Shown here: positions 52,701 to 61,906 of the stretch, piece by piece
Layout of the letters: each line of letters starts with the position of its first letter
How positions within the stretch are numbered: position 1 is the first letter of the stretch
NCBI RefSeq assembly: GCF_017652985.1
Contig: NZ_JAGGDJ010000034.1
Coordinates: 1-61,949, forward strand
DNA from: Paenibacillus artemisiicola
GTDB lineage: Bacteria; Bacillota; Bacilli; Paenibacillales; Paenibacillaceae
Reading direction: 5' to 3'
DNA length: 61,949 nt
Made by a program: the position numbers and the translations under genes
The notes under the pieces: generated by a model
What the model was told of the DNA's origin: nothing
Database searches by the model: none
Seen by the model: the letters and a program-made list of their open reading frames with translations, nothing else

Positions 52701-54013
52701 ACGGCAACCCGGGTAACGGAAATCCGGGTAACGGCAATCCGGGCACGGGCGGTCCTGGCGGTCTGCCCGGCGGAGGCAACGGGGGCGAGACGCCGCCGGC
52801 AAGCGCCATCGTGCCGACGGTCGTCGAGCAAGGCCAAACGGCCATCGCCGCCGAGACGTCCACCGCGCTTCAAGGCGACCGTTTGATCGCGACCGTGACG
52901 GACGAAGCGCTGCAGCGGGCCATCGCGGCCGCGAAGCAAGCCCCGGCGGCCATTACGCTGGCCGCCGCGGACAAGAACGCGGCGGAAGCGCAGCTGCAGC
53001 TGACGCCTGCGCAAGTCGACTTGCTGCGCAAGGCGCCGGCGAACAGTTCCATCGTCTTCACGTGGAACGAATCGTCGTCCGTCGCCTTCCCGCTGTCGGC
53101 GCTCGCGGGCGCATCGGAGGGGGCGGGCTTGAACGTGCGCGTCGCGAAGAACGCGACGGCCAAGGCGACGTTCCGAGCCGCGTATCCGGAAGCCGAGCTC
53201 CTGGGCGATGCTTACGCGTTCGAGGCGGAATTCGTGCTGAACGGCAAGACGGTGCCGGCTGCCTTCAAACCGGAACAGTCGTTCAAGCGTTCCTTCGCGA
53301 TCGCGCAGTCCGCGGATACGGCGACGGCCGGCGTCCTGTATGAAGAAGACGGCAACGTGAGCCCGGTAGCCGCGACGTTCAAAACGGCTGCCGGCTCGAC
53401 GATCGTCACGATCGACCGGCCGGGCTTGTCGACCTACGTGGCGGCCAAGCGCCGCGTCGCGTTTACCGATATCGGCACGTCCTGGGCGAAAGACGATATC
53501 CAAACGTTGGCCGACAGGTTCCTGCTGAACGGCACGACGGCAAGCAAGTTCGAGCCGAAGGCGAACGTCACGCGCGCGCAATTCGCGTCGATGCTCGTCC
53601 GCGGGCTCGGTTTGCGGAAGACGTCGGAGCCGGCTCCGTTCGGCGACGTCACGCCGAAGGACTGGTTCGCGCAGGACGTTGCGGCCGCGTACGCGGCAGG
53701 CCTCGTCGAAGGCGCGGACGGCCAATTCCGTCCGAATGCCCGGATCAGCCGTCAGGATCTCACGGTCATGCTGGCCAGAGCGGCCGAATTGCTCCGGCTG
53801 ACGAAGCCGTCCGGCACGCATAAGCCTTACGCGGACGCGGCGCAGATCAGCGCGTACGCGCAATCCAGCGTACAGACGGTGAGCGAACTCGGCTTGATGG
53901 AGGGGTACGAAACGAAGGGCGGCACCGCGTTCGATCCGCGCGGCGCAACGAGCCGCGAAGCCGTGGCGAAGGTGCTTCGCGGTTTGCTTCAAGCCGCCGG
54001 TCTGATTCAATAA
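49712..54013 (+). CDS. SLH-anchored subtilisin-like serine protease, Vpr type
   Basis: 1433 residues. Signal peptide, I9-type propeptide (VNVIVRFSKEPVAVG), then an S8 catalytic domain with Asp218 (VLDTGVDYMHPDL), His265 (QHGTHVSGTIAG), oxyanion Asn367 and Ser625 (SGTSMATPHVAGLAL). A PA domain is inserted at about 425-565 (GKIAFVSRGDITFVDKVANA). Beta domains, a GNPGD-type repeat linker (about 974-1027) and three SLH domains (from about residue 1247, FTDIGTSWAKDDIQTLADRF) attach it to the cell wall. TTG 49712 matches the signal-peptide start of the paralogues; ATG 49697 is an alternative five codons upstream. It follows the pseudoprotease gene by about 60 bases, probably cotranscribed. Confidence 0.94.
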   Translation: MKNVLLKKSAVLTAAALLLLNVPAHVLAADNEAAANAMNGMPKLDYKQLKAALAKASSAETASAPILSPNLDTKSTGSVNVIVRFSKEPVAVGRYAAQSRRQAFSAQTATQAIQQEQAAFVSASKAKGVSLKVNRKFNTVLNGMEITVRADQLPTLAKLPGVVGISENLTYYPLAADGGGAAVAADPVYEDAPLKQIGVDKAWAEGYTGKDMKVAVLDTGVDYMHPDLNIAGGYDSFYQDEDPYEEPPLTPMQDPLGLGFEGTQHGTHVSGTIAGRARNAAAPQVQKGVAYEADLYVYKVLGRASNGLVSGSSATIIDGLERAVQAGVDVINMSLGADENKNPNSPDSIAVNNAVLAGVTVVVANGNAATQGPYYYSMGTPSAAQLAFSVGAATSPSGIPIYSASVAHQISGDAPSAAKPLKLAEWKTGQEDFEALFGTDPIEAAYVGLGKDADYKNVNVTGKIAFVSRGDITFVDKVANAKKHGALAVIMFNGNSKVVGGATVPDLTEDQAGRNGLIGLDSGPGPDNIPTFDMAGVEGRAIARQLTSGAGKTLSFTFEAIRKLVNEGDRMADFSSRGPNSDGNFGIKPDLVGPGVNIYSTWPMYGKVNPGADYSQAYMRESGTSMATPHVAGLALLVKEAHRDWSPLDIRAALDNTSEGIRDESGTRYDVYSQGAGRANVASAIATPALLKSMDPITIYDSYMNATQMASEAGSVSFGLIDAGSQAVSKPLELENKSNEALTYKASVEMHPQVTSDPDPLRAVPTPDVSKIGMTLEGLSDDGTLTVAPGGDADFTLTADAQADAADGVYEGEVVLESEGLPTLHLPFVLHVGEDSDPTEWGVTDMKASDAIAAPDHPIDVTAKLNAKDIQQILLVAMPLDPNGAVCLVSSMYDEELATIPTGPIKFEQIDGSCIDIDDPQLDDEGNYILGQLDGLYELELFAQHIDKNTGQADYDHMQVAYTTVKFSKTNIGTPGDGDPGDGDPGNGDPGNGNPGNGNPGNGNPGNGNPGTGGPGGLPGGGNGGETPPASAIVPTVVEQGQTAIAAETSTALQGDRLIATVTDEALQRAIAAAKQAPAAITLAAADKNAAEAQLQLTPAQVDLLRKAPANSSIVFTWNESSSVAFPLSALAGASEGAGLNVRVAKNATAKATFRAAYPEAELLGDAYAFEAEFVLNGKTVPAAFKPEQSFKRSFAIAQSADTATAGVLYEEDGNVSPVAATFKTAAGSTIVTIDRPGLSTYVAAKRRVAFTDIGTSWAKDDIQTLADRFLLNGTTASKFEPKANVTRAQFASMLVRGLGLRKTSEPAPFGDVTPKDWFAQDVAAAYAAGLVEGADGQFRPNARISRQDLTVMLARAAELLRLTKPSGTHKPYADAAQISAYAQSSVQTVSELGLMEGYETKGGTAFDPRGATSREAVAKVLRGLLQAAGLIQ
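52634..52745 (+). repeat. 15-bp in-gene tandem repeat (Gly-Asn/Asp-Pro-Gly)
   Basis: About seven units of the form GGNRAYCCGGGNRAC encode GDPGD, GDPGN and GNPGN pentapeptides. The array forms a flexible, collagen-like linker between the protease part and the SLH anchor; copy number changes would alter linker length without a frameshift. Confidence 0.85.
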
Positions 54014-54131
54014 GCCGGTTGCATGCGTTCAAGAGGACGGAGAACGGAGGGGAGCCGCGCGCCGGCTTCCGCCGCCGTGCTCCTCATGGTTGCGAGGCAG
54101 CCGATTATCTGTGACAGAAGGAGCCAATACC

Positions 54132-57100
54132 TTGAAAAGACAAGTACGCAAGCAAGCGCTCGTCGCGGCGCTTTCGTTGTCGACGGCGTTCGGCCTGACG
54201 GTGCCGGCTTTCGCGGCCGACGCGGGATCGGCAGGCGAACGGGAACCGGTCGCGCAAACGATCGCGAATAACGCGCGCAAAAGCCAATGGCCTTCGGCCC
54301 CGTCCGAAAGCGCGGATGTCCTGGCGGCGGGCGAACAATCGCCGCCGTTGTCGCTTTCGCCGAACGGGCAAGACAAGTTCCTCGCGAGTCTCGCGAAGCG
54401 GTCGGACGCGGAGGCGCGTCCGGAGGCCAGCCGAATCATCGTGAAATACAAGCCGGGCGCGGGCGGCGCGGCATATCGCGCCGAGTCCGCGGCTGTCGCG
54501 GATGCCTGGGAGCTGCCGGGCACGGATCTGGCGGTGCTGGAGACGGCGTCCGCCGATGCGAGCGGCGTGCTGGCCGAGCTCCAAAACGATCCGAACGTCC
54601 TGTACGCCGAACCGGACGTCAAAGTTCATATGGCTTCCATGCCGAACGATCCGTTATTTCCCGACCAATGGGGGCTGCGCAACGTCGGGCAAATCATCGA
54701 CGGACCGATCAAGGGCCTCCCCGGCTTCGATATTAACGCCGTGAACGCCTGGGAGATCGGCCAAGGCGGCGGAGACGTCGTCGTCGCGGTTCTCGACACG
54801 GGCGTGGACGTTGCCCATCCGGACCTGCAGGCAAATATGTGGCGGAACGCGGGCGAAGTGCCCGGCAACGGCATCGACGACGACGGCGACGGGTTCGCGG
54901 ACGACGTGAACGGCTGGGACTTCTATAACAACGACGGCACGGTGTACGACGCCGGCCAAGGCGATTATCATGGTACCGCGGTCGCGGGGGTCATCGCGGC
55001 CGAGGCGAATAACGGGACCGGCATTGCCGGCGTCGCGCCGAACGCGAAGATCCTGCCCCTGAAGGTGCTCGGGCCGGACGGAACCGGCTACGCGTCGGAC
55101 GTCATTCGGGCGATCCAATACGCCGATCGCGCCGGCGCGCGCATCGCGAACCTGAGCTGGACGACGGATACGTACAGCAAGGCGCTCGAGGACGCGATCG
55201 CGGCTTCGCCGATGCTCTTCGCCGTCGCGGCCGGGAACGAGCCGAAGGAAGACTTCTCCTTGAAGCCGCCGAAAAATCTGGACGAGTCCCCGGTCTACCC
55301 GGCTTCGTACGGAAGTCCGAACATCGTGACGGTCGGGTCGGTCGGCCCTGACGGCCTATTCTCGTATTTCAGCAATTACGGGCCGGGAACCGTCGACTTG
55401 GCGGCTCCGGGCATCGCGGTGCTCAGCACGGCGCCGTCGCGGAACATCGGGCTCGGTGCGCAGATCGACAACAGCGTTTTCAAAGCGGTGTATAACGTCT
55501 TCGGCTTCGAAGCGATGCCGGTAAGCGAGCAGCGGCGCGCGGCTTTCGATGGCGCGATGCGCTTCTTGAGCGACGACGGCGGCAAGAAGCCGTCCGTCCT
55601 GCTCGTGCAGGACGACATGCACGACGTCGGCAATCCGGACGCGCTTCCCGTGTACGCCGATCTGCTGGATAAAGCCGGCTACGCGTACGACGTGGAGACG
55701 GTGCCTGCCGGGGCCGCCGGCCCGCCGCTCGAGAAGCTGAGCGGCTACGATGCGGTCATCTGGTTCACGGGCTTCGGCAACGAATCGCTGAACCCGGCCG
55801 ACGTCGGCAACGTCACTTCATATTTGAACGGCGGCGGACGCTTGCTCCTGACGGGACCGGGAACGCTGTTCCGATTGGCCGATACGCCGTTCATGCGCGA
55901 CACGCTCCATCTGGACTTCGTTCGTTTCGAAGATTCCGGCAACGAGAGCTGGGGCTTCGCGTCGGGCGTCGCGGGCACGGTTTACGAAGGGGCGCAGTAC
56001 AGCCTGACGGATCAGGGGATATTCAGCGACGTCGAAACGAACGACCCGGCCGTCGCGCGCGTCAATCTGGAAATCCCGGTGGACGATTACGACAAGAGCA
56101 CGGGGACGTCGATGTCCGCTCCGTACGCCGCGGGCGTTGCCGCGCTGCTGCTCGGCCAAGACCCGTCGCAGGATGCCGAAGCGCTCAAGGCGCGCCTTCG
56201 GCTTAGCGGCAAGCCGCTCGCTTCGCTGCAAGGCAAGACCGCGAACGGCAAAATGCTGGACGCGTTCGGCGCGCTGACCGACGACGAGCTGCCGGGCAAA
56301 CCGCTTGCGGGAAGCGGCGCGGGCGGGACATTGGACGTCGCGGCGAATCCGGACGACGTTTACTTCGTCCGCCTGCTGGCCGGCGATACGCTGTCGCTGT
56401 CGCTGACGGGAAGCGGGGATGCGGATTTCGACCTGTACGTTTACGATCCTAGCGCGGAAACGATCCAGTCCAGCTCCGGGATGGCGGCGCATTCGGAGAC
56501 GGAAGGCAGCTCGTCGGAATCCATCGTCTATCGGGCTCCGGCGACCGGTTACTACTACGTCGACGTGCACGCGTTCGCCGGGAAGGGGACGTACGAGCTG
56601 CGGACGTCCCGCGACGATGCGGCCGTTAACGGAGAGGGCGTGTACGAGGATAACGATCCGGCCATCGCGTTCGACGGCGCGTGGACGCCGGCTTCCGACG
56701 CGGGCTATTCCGGCGGAACGCTCAAGCGCGCGAACGCCGAAGGCAGCGTGAGCTTTCCGTTCGGCGGCGGCGAGATCACGTGGATCGGCATGAAAGGACC
56801 GGACCAAGGGATCGCGGACGTGTACATCGACGGCGTCAAGGTGGCGTCTCCGTCCTTGTACAACAAATGGAAACAACTGCGCCAGACGATCCTGAAGCGG
56901 TCGGTGCCGAAGGGATCGCACACGCTGACCATCAAGTGGACCGGCAATCAGGAAGCGGCCTCGGCCGGTTCGGCCATAAACGTGGACTCGCTTCGCGTGG
57001 CAAACCCGTCCGAAGCCTACACGGTGCGCCTGGAAGAGAACGACGTGAATTTCGCGTTCAAGGGCGGCTGGAAGAAGCAGTCGTACGTTATGTACTCGAA

Positions 57101-57848
57101 CGGGCATGCCATGGCAACGTACGAGACGGGCGACGAAGCCGTGCTTACCTTTACCGGCACGCGGGGAGTGCTGCTAGCCAACCGATTGAACGGCGTCTAT
57201 CCGAAGATCGCCGTAACCGTCGACGAGCGCCCCGAGTCGGAGGTCGTCATCGATTTGAACGGGGACAAAGACCAAAAGGATACCTACCAGGTGCCGGTCT
57301 TCGACACGGGCGAGCTGCCGAACGGGAAGCATACCATTCGCATCATCAACGTTACGGACTTCATCGCTATCGGGCAATTGCCAATCGTCGTCGATGCCCT
57401 CGTCGTGACCAAGGCGACGAAGGAAGAAGCGGCCGATTCGACGACGACGTCCATTGAAGACACGAACGCGGCCGTCAAGTTCGCGGGTCTTTGGCAGACG
57501 AACCTGTCTCCGCGCAACAGCGGCAAAAGCGCCAAGTATTCGAACCAGACGGGAAGCACGGTCGAGGCGGCTTTCCGCGGCGGCCATATCATCGTCATGG
57601 GGACCAAGGGGCCGGATCGCGGCAAAGCGGACATTTATATCGACGGGAAGCTGGCGACGCCGAATCACGTCGATCTGTACAGCTCGTCCACCCGATTCCA
57701 ATCGCGCTTGTTCGAATTGACGGATCTCGACGATAAGCCCCATACGATCAAAATCGTCAACACGGGCGAGAAAAATCCGAGTTCGTCCGGCAATTACTTG
57801 TCGTTCGACGCGCTTAAAGTCATCGGCAATCAGTTCGAAATCGATTGA
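54132..57848 (+). CDS. Secreted subtilisin-like (S8) protease with inserted alpha/beta domain
   Basis: 1238 residues, paralogue of the 45873 product but with an intact active site: Asp222 (AVLDTGVDVAHPDL), His280 (YHGTAVAGVIAA), Asn369 (VAAGNEPKED), Ser660 (TGTSMSAPYAAGVAAL). Between Asn and Ser a Rossmann-like domain is inserted (VLLVQDDMHD, YDAVIWFTGFGN, YLNGGGRLLLTG). A PPC domain (about 720-840) and three galactose-binding-like modules follow. The start is TTG 54132 with GAAGGAG 8 bases upstream, as in the pseudoprotease gene. No SLH or sortase anchor, so probably released. About 120 bases separate it from the SLH protease gene. Confidence 0.93.
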   Translation: MKRQVRKQALVAALSLSTAFGLTVPAFAADAGSAGEREPVAQTIANNARKSQWPSAPSESADVLAAGEQSPPLSLSPNGQDKFLASLAKRSDAEARPEASRIIVKYKPGAGGAAYRAESAAVADAWELPGTDLAVLETASADASGVLAELQNDPNVLYAEPDVKVHMASMPNDPLFPDQWGLRNVGQIIDGPIKGLPGFDINAVNAWEIGQGGGDVVVAVLDTGVDVAHPDLQANMWRNAGEVPGNGIDDDGDGFADDVNGWDFYNNDGTVYDAGQGDYHGTAVAGVIAAEANNGTGIAGVAPNAKILPLKVLGPDGTGYASDVIRAIQYADRAGARIANLSWTTDTYSKALEDAIAASPMLFAVAAGNEPKEDFSLKPPKNLDESPVYPASYGSPNIVTVGSVGPDGLFSYFSNYGPGTVDLAAPGIAVLSTAPSRNIGLGAQIDNSVFKAVYNVFGFEAMPVSEQRRAAFDGAMRFLSDDGGKKPSVLLVQDDMHDVGNPDALPVYADLLDKAGYAYDVETVPAGAAGPPLEKLSGYDAVIWFTGFGNESLNPADVGNVTSYLNGGGRLLLTGPGTLFRLADTPFMRDTLHLDFVRFEDSGNESWGFASGVAGTVYEGAQYSLTDQGIFSDVETNDPAVARVNLEIPVDDYDKSTGTSMSAPYAAGVAALLLGQDPSQDAEALKARLRLSGKPLASLQGKTANGKMLDAFGALTDDELPGKPLAGSGAGGTLDVAANPDDVYFVRLLAGDTLSLSLTGSGDADFDLYVYDPSAETIQSSSGMAAHSETEGSSSESIVYRAPATGYYYVDVHAFAGKGTYELRTSRDDAAVNGEGVYEDNDPAIAFDGAWTPASDAGYSGGTLKRANAEGSVSFPFGGGEITWIGMKGPDQGIADVYIDGVKVASPSLYNKWKQLRQTILKRSVPKGSHTLTIKWTGNQEAASAGSAINVDSLRVANPSEAYTVRLEENDVNFAFKGGWKKQSYVMYSNGHAMATYETGDEAVLTFTGTRGVLLANRLNGVYPKIAVTVDERPESEVVIDLNGDKDQKDTYQVPVFDTGELPNGKHTIRIINVTDFIAIGQLPIVVDALVVTKATKEEAADSTTTSIEDTNAAVKFAGLWQTNLSPRNSGKSAKYSNQTGSTVEAAFRGGHIIVMGTKGPDRGKADIYIDGKLATPNHVDLYSSSTRFQSRLFELTDLDDKPHTIKIVNTGEKNPSSSGNYLSFDALKVIGNQFEID

Positions 57849-57856
57849 AATGGCAG

Positions 57857-57893
57857 AGTCAACCCCGGACCTCATTCGGTTCGGGGGACTTTC
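57857..57893 (+). terminator. Putative terminator after the protease cluster
   Basis: Interrupted stem AGTC-AA-CCCCG / CGGGG-G-GACT followed by TTTCG. Moderate quality; it ends the three-gene S8 block. Confidence 0.5.
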
Positions 57894-57981
57894 GATGTCA
57901 TATAAAAGTTAACTATATGTTAATAATTCTTCATTTATTCAACGCTCTACCCTGCTAAAGTTAATTATTTAATGAAATCTA

Positions 57982-58011
57982 TTTACAAAATACTAGTTTC
58001 GGATTTAAAAT
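57982..58011 (+). promoter_or_regulatory. Promoter of the peptide importer
   Basis: TTTACA at 57982-57987, 18-base spacer, TAAAAT at 58006-58011, in an AT-rich stretch. It predicts a leader of about 95 nt. Confidence 0.5.
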
Positions 58012-58111
58012 GTAAGTGTCCTGTTAGAAAACATGACATAAAATGAATGGTACTTTCGACAGGGGAGCTTGGAGAGAAGAACGGAAAAATTAACGACGGG
58101 GAAGTGTGAAG

Positions 58112-59884
58112 ATGAGCAAAAGGAAACGATTAACGGTCTTACTATCCATCATGGCATTGGCGGGTTCGATGGCTGCGGGCTGCAGCAACAATGCGAATTC
58201 CGGTTCGGACGAAACGAATACGGCGAACAATTCGCAGAACGCGAACAAGCCGGCGGACGGGACGTCCGCGAATACGAACTCGGGCACGAACGCGGCGACG
58301 ACGCCTTCGGCGGACACGCCGGTGGACGGCGGCACGCTGACGGTCGGCACGTTCTCGGATATTAATTCCGTCAATCCGATTTACAGCGCGGATACCGCTT
58401 CCGGCGACCTTGCCACCTTCCTCAACGCGAATTTGTACGACGTCGACCGCACCAATAATTTGGCCGTCGAGCCTTGGTCGCTCGCGTCCGAACTCCCGAC
58501 CATCAGCGCGGACGGCCTGACCTACACGGTCAAGCTGAAGCCGGAAGCGAAGTGGAGCGACGGTCAGCCGGTGACGGCCGACGACGTGAAATTCACGTTC
58601 GATACGATCAAGAACCCCGATGCGGGCGCTCCCGGCATCAGTACCTTCGACAAAGTCGACACGGTTACGAAAATCGACGATCACACGGTCGAAATCAAAT
58701 TGAAGCAAGTTTACGCGCCTTTCTTGTACGCCTTGAATTCTTCGATCGTGCCTTATCATATCCTGAAGGACGTGCCGCCTGCGGAGCTGGAGAAGAATCC
58801 TTACGGCACCGATCCGGCCAAGACGATCACGAACGGTCCTTGGAAATGGACGAAATGGGAGCCAGGCCAATACACCGCGGTGGAAGCCGATCCGAACTAT
58901 TGGGGCAGCGTGAAACCGCATATTAAAACGATCACGCTGAAAATTTACGCCGACCAAAACACGCAGACGCAGGCTTTACTGAAGGGCGACGTCGATCTCG
59001 TCTCGTCCGTGCCGCTGACGATTCTGGACACGGTCAAAGCGAAGGACAACCTCAACGTCGTATCGGAGCCGGGCCCGTCGTACGAATTCATTCAGTTCAA
59101 CTTCAAAGCGGACAACTTCCCGGACAAATACGTCCTGTTCCAAAGCCAGAAGACCCGCCAGGCGATCGCGACGGCGGTTAACCGCCAAGGCATGGTCGAC
59201 AATATCCTGAAGGGCACGGGCCAACTGCTGAACGCGCCGTTCCTGCCGACCTCGTGGGCGTATGACGCGAACGCCGCGGTCAACTACGCTTACGACACGG
59301 AGAAAGCGAAAACGATGCTGGCGGAAGACGGCTGGAAGCCGGGCAAGGACGGCATCCTCGAGAAGGACGGCCACCGCTTCTCGTTCGAGCTGCAGTACAA
59401 CGCCGGCAACGCGCGCCGCGAGCAAGTCGCCGCCGTCGTGCAGCAGAACCTGAAGGACGTCGGCATCGAAGTCGTGCCGAAGGCGATCGAATTCTCGGCC
59501 TGGATCGACCAGAACGTCACGCCGGGCAAATTCGAAGCCGTGCTCCTTGGCTGGGTGCTCAACAGTCCGGATCCGGACGGCGAGAGCACCTTCTCCTCCA
59601 AGTACTTCCCGCCGGGCCAAAACGCCGGCTGGTACAAGAACGCGAAGCTCGACGAGCTGTGGGTGAAGGGCTACTCCACCGTCGACCAGAACGCGCGCAA
59701 AGCGGCTTACGCCGAAGCCGCCAAAGAAATCTCGACCGACCTGCCGTACGTCTTCCTCTACCAATACGGCGCGCCGGAAGCGTTCGACAAGAACAAGGTC
59801 AAATTCGCCGACGCCGACAAGCCGGTACCTACGAATGCTTACGGATACTTCTATCACGTCATTAACTGGTGGACCGCGAAATAA
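58112..59884 (+). CDS. Peptide-binding lipoprotein, OppA/DppA family
   Basis: 590-residue family-5 solute-binding protein. The signal peptide ends GSMAAGC (Cys24), followed by an Asn/Thr/Ala-rich tether and GGTLTVGTFSDINSVNPIY, the family start. Further SBP_bac_5 landmarks are LKPEAKWSDGQPVTADDVKF, TNGPWKWTKWEPGQYTAVEA and TRQAIATAVNRQGMVDNIL. ATG 58112 lies 9 bases after ACGGGGA; GTG 58106 is too near. It is first of an opp/dpp-like operon. Next to the secreted proteases it would capture released peptides, though family members can also bind other ligands. Confidence 0.94.
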   Translation: MSKRKRLTVLLSIMALAGSMAAGCSNNANSGSDETNTANNSQNANKPADGTSANTNSGTNAATTPSADTPVDGGTLTVGTFSDINSVNPIYSADTASGDLATFLNANLYDVDRTNNLAVEPWSLASELPTISADGLTYTVKLKPEAKWSDGQPVTADDVKFTFDTIKNPDAGAPGISTFDKVDTVTKIDDHTVEIKLKQVYAPFLYALNSSIVPYHILKDVPPAELEKNPYGTDPAKTITNGPWKWTKWEPGQYTAVEADPNYWGSVKPHIKTITLKIYADQNTQTQALLKGDVDLVSSVPLTILDTVKAKDNLNVVSEPGPSYEFIQFNFKADNFPDKYVLFQSQKTRQAIATAVNRQGMVDNILKGTGQLLNAPFLPTSWAYDANAAVNYAYDTEKAKTMLAEDGWKPGKDGILEKDGHRFSFELQYNAGNARREQVAAVVQQNLKDVGIEVVPKAIEFSAWIDQNVTPGKFEAVLLGWVLNSPDPDGESTFSSKYFPPGQNAGWYKNAKLDELWVKGYSTVDQNARKAAYAEAAKEISTDLPYVFLYQYGAPEAFDKNKVKFADADKPVPTNAYGYFYHVINWWTAK

Positions 59885-59990
59885 CGCGGGACGCCAAGCT
59901 TCTACAACTGGAGACGACAGCCTAAGGATAATGAGGGGAAGGGAAGGCCCATTCGGTCCTTCTCTTCTTCCTTGATAAGGGGGGAATGAC

Positions 59991-60959
59991 GTGACGGATT
60001 ATTTCGTACGGCGCGTGTTGCAGTCGCTGCTCGTACTGCTGCTCATCGCGATTCTGAGTTTTCTGCTGATCCACGCGGCACCCGGCGGACCGAAGACGAT
60101 CTACTTGTCGCCGGGGCTGTCCACGGAAGCGGCGGCGATTCAAGCGCATAATCTCGGACTCGACCGTCCGCTGCCGATGCAGTTCGTCAGCTGGCTGGGC
60201 AATCTGCTGAAGGGCGACCTCGGCTTTACGTTCAAGAACCATCTTCCCGTGGGCAAGATCGTCTGGCCGACGATCGGCCATACGATGATTCTGATGGGCA
60301 CGGCTTGGGTGCTGTCGCTCTTGATCGCCATCCCGTGGGGGATCTACAACAGCACGGTGGAATACAGCTTGTCCGACCAGACGGCATCGTTCATCGCTTA
60401 CATCGGGTTCGCGATGCCGACCTTTTGGTTCGGGATCATCCTGCAGGAGCTGTTCTCGCTCAAGTGGGATCTCCTGCCGCTGTCCGATATGTACACGATG
60501 GGCAAGGAGGGCAATCTGCCCAACCTGCTGCTGCATCTCGTGCTGCCGGTCAGCGTGCTGACGCTGGGCTTCCTCGCGGGGTATTCCAAGTACGCGCGCG
60601 CCAGCATGCTGGAAGTGCTCGATCGGGATTATATTCGGACGGCGCGGGCGAAAGGGCTGCCGGAGCGGAAAGTCATCTTCCGGCACGGGCTGCGCAACGC
60701 GCTCATTCCGATCGTGACGCTGCTCGGCCTCGATCTGCCGATTCTGGTCGCGGGGGCGGCGCTGACGGAGAGCGTGTTCAACTGGCCCGGGATGGGCCGG
60801 CTGTTCGTGCAGATGGCCGTCGCCCGGGAATATTCCGTGCTGATGGCGATCACGCTGATTACCGCGGTGTTCGTCATCATCGGCAATTTGTTCGCGGACA
60901 TCCTATACGCGCTGGTCGATCCGCGCGTCCGGCTGGACCGGAAAGGAGGCTCGGCATGA
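59991..60959 (+). CDS. Peptide ABC permease, OppB/DppB family
   Basis: 322 residues, six membrane segments. It begins YFVRRVLQSLLVLLLIAILS and carries the DppB-type block LDRDYIRTARAKGLPERKVI, then GMGRLFVQMAVAREYSVLM. The start is GTG 59991 after AAGGGGGGAATGAC. It overlaps the next gene as ATGA. With the OppC subunit it forms the membrane channel. Confidence 0.95.
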   Translation: MTDYFVRRVLQSLLVLLLIAILSFLLIHAAPGGPKTIYLSPGLSTEAAAIQAHNLGLDRPLPMQFVSWLGNLLKGDLGFTFKNHLPVGKIVWPTIGHTMILMGTAWVLSLLIAIPWGIYNSTVEYSLSDQTASFIAYIGFAMPTFWFGIILQELFSLKWDLLPLSDMYTMGKEGNLPNLLLHLVLPVSVLTLGFLAGYSKYARASMLEVLDRDYIRTARAKGLPERKVIFRHGLRNALIPIVTLLGLDLPILVAGAALTESVFNWPGMGRLFVQMAVAREYSVLMAITLITAVFVIIGNLFADILYALVDPRVRLDRKGGSA

Positions 60960-61906
60960 GCGAAGCAAGCGTAACGTTGAACGAATCCCCGGCCGTCGTC
61001 AAACAGGGCCGCCCGGCGAGCGCATGGCGCACCGGCTGGAAGAAGTTCTCGGCGAACCGGTTCGCCTTGATCGGATTGATCGTCATGGTTTTCTTCCTGC
61101 TCGTCGCCTTCGCGGCGCCGCTCATCGCGCCGTTCAGCCCGTCGAAGATCGATATGATGGTCCCGAACCTGCCCGCGGGCACGGACCATCATGTGCTCGG
61201 CACGGACGACCTCGGGCGCGATATCTTCTCGCGTCTCGTCTACAGCAGCCAAGTGTCGCTGCTCGTCGGCTTCGCCGTCGCGTTCGCGGCGGTGCTGATC
61301 GGGACCTTGATCGGCGCGGTCTCGGGCTTCTTCGGCGGCTTCGTCGATACGTGCTTCATGCGGCTCGTGGACGTGATGAACTCCATTCCGCTGCTGTTCC
61401 TGAACATTCTGGTGCTGGCGATCTTCGGCAATAAGTTCTACTACATGATTCTCGTGCTGTCGCTGACGAGCTGGATGGGCGTGGCGCGGCTCGTCCGCGG
61501 CACGTTCCTGCAGCTGCGGGAGATGCAGTACGTCGAAGCGGCCAAGGCGATCGGCGTGTCGGACTGGGGCATCATCTTCCGGCATTTGCTCCGCAACGCG
61601 TCCGCGCCGATCATCGTCAACGCGACGCTCATGGTCGGCGGCGCGATCCTGACCGAGTCGGCGCTGTCCTATCTCGGACTCGGGATCCAAATTCCGCAGA
61701 CGAGCTGGGGGCAGATGCTCTCGAACTCGCAGCAGTACATGCTGATCGACCCGATGCAGGCGGTGTACCCGGGCTTCTGCATCCTGATCGTCGTGCTGGC
61801 GGTCAACTTTATCGGCGACGGGCTGCGCGACGTGCTGGATCCGCGGCAGCGGGCGATGCTTTCCCCAAGGAGGTTGGAGCGGTGGCGAAAACGATTCTTG
61901 AAGTAA
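60956..61906 (+). CDS. Peptide ABC permease, OppC/DppC family
   Basis: 316 residues. N-terminal OppC_N segment (FSANRFALIGLIVMVFFLLV), the marker GTDDLGRDIFSRLVYSSQVS, EAA block YVEAAKAIGVSDWGIIFRHL and GAILTESALSYLGLGIQIPQ. ATG 60956 follows AAAGGAGGC. Its 3' end contains the ribosome site and start codon of the ATPase gene. Confidence 0.95.
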   Translation: MSEASVTLNESPAVVKQGRPASAWRTGWKKFSANRFALIGLIVMVFFLLVAFAAPLIAPFSPSKIDMMVPNLPAGTDHHVLGTDDLGRDIFSRLVYSSQVSLLVGFAVAFAAVLIGTLIGAVSGFFGGFVDTCFMRLVDVMNSIPLLFLNILVLAIFGNKFYYMILVLSLTSWMGVARLVRGTFLQLREMQYVEAAKAIGVSDWGIIFRHLLRNASAPIIVNATLMVGGAILTESALSYLGLGIQIPQTSWGQMLSNSQQYMLIDPMQAVYPGFCILIVVLAVNFIGDGLRDVLDPRQRAMLSPRRLERWRKRFLK

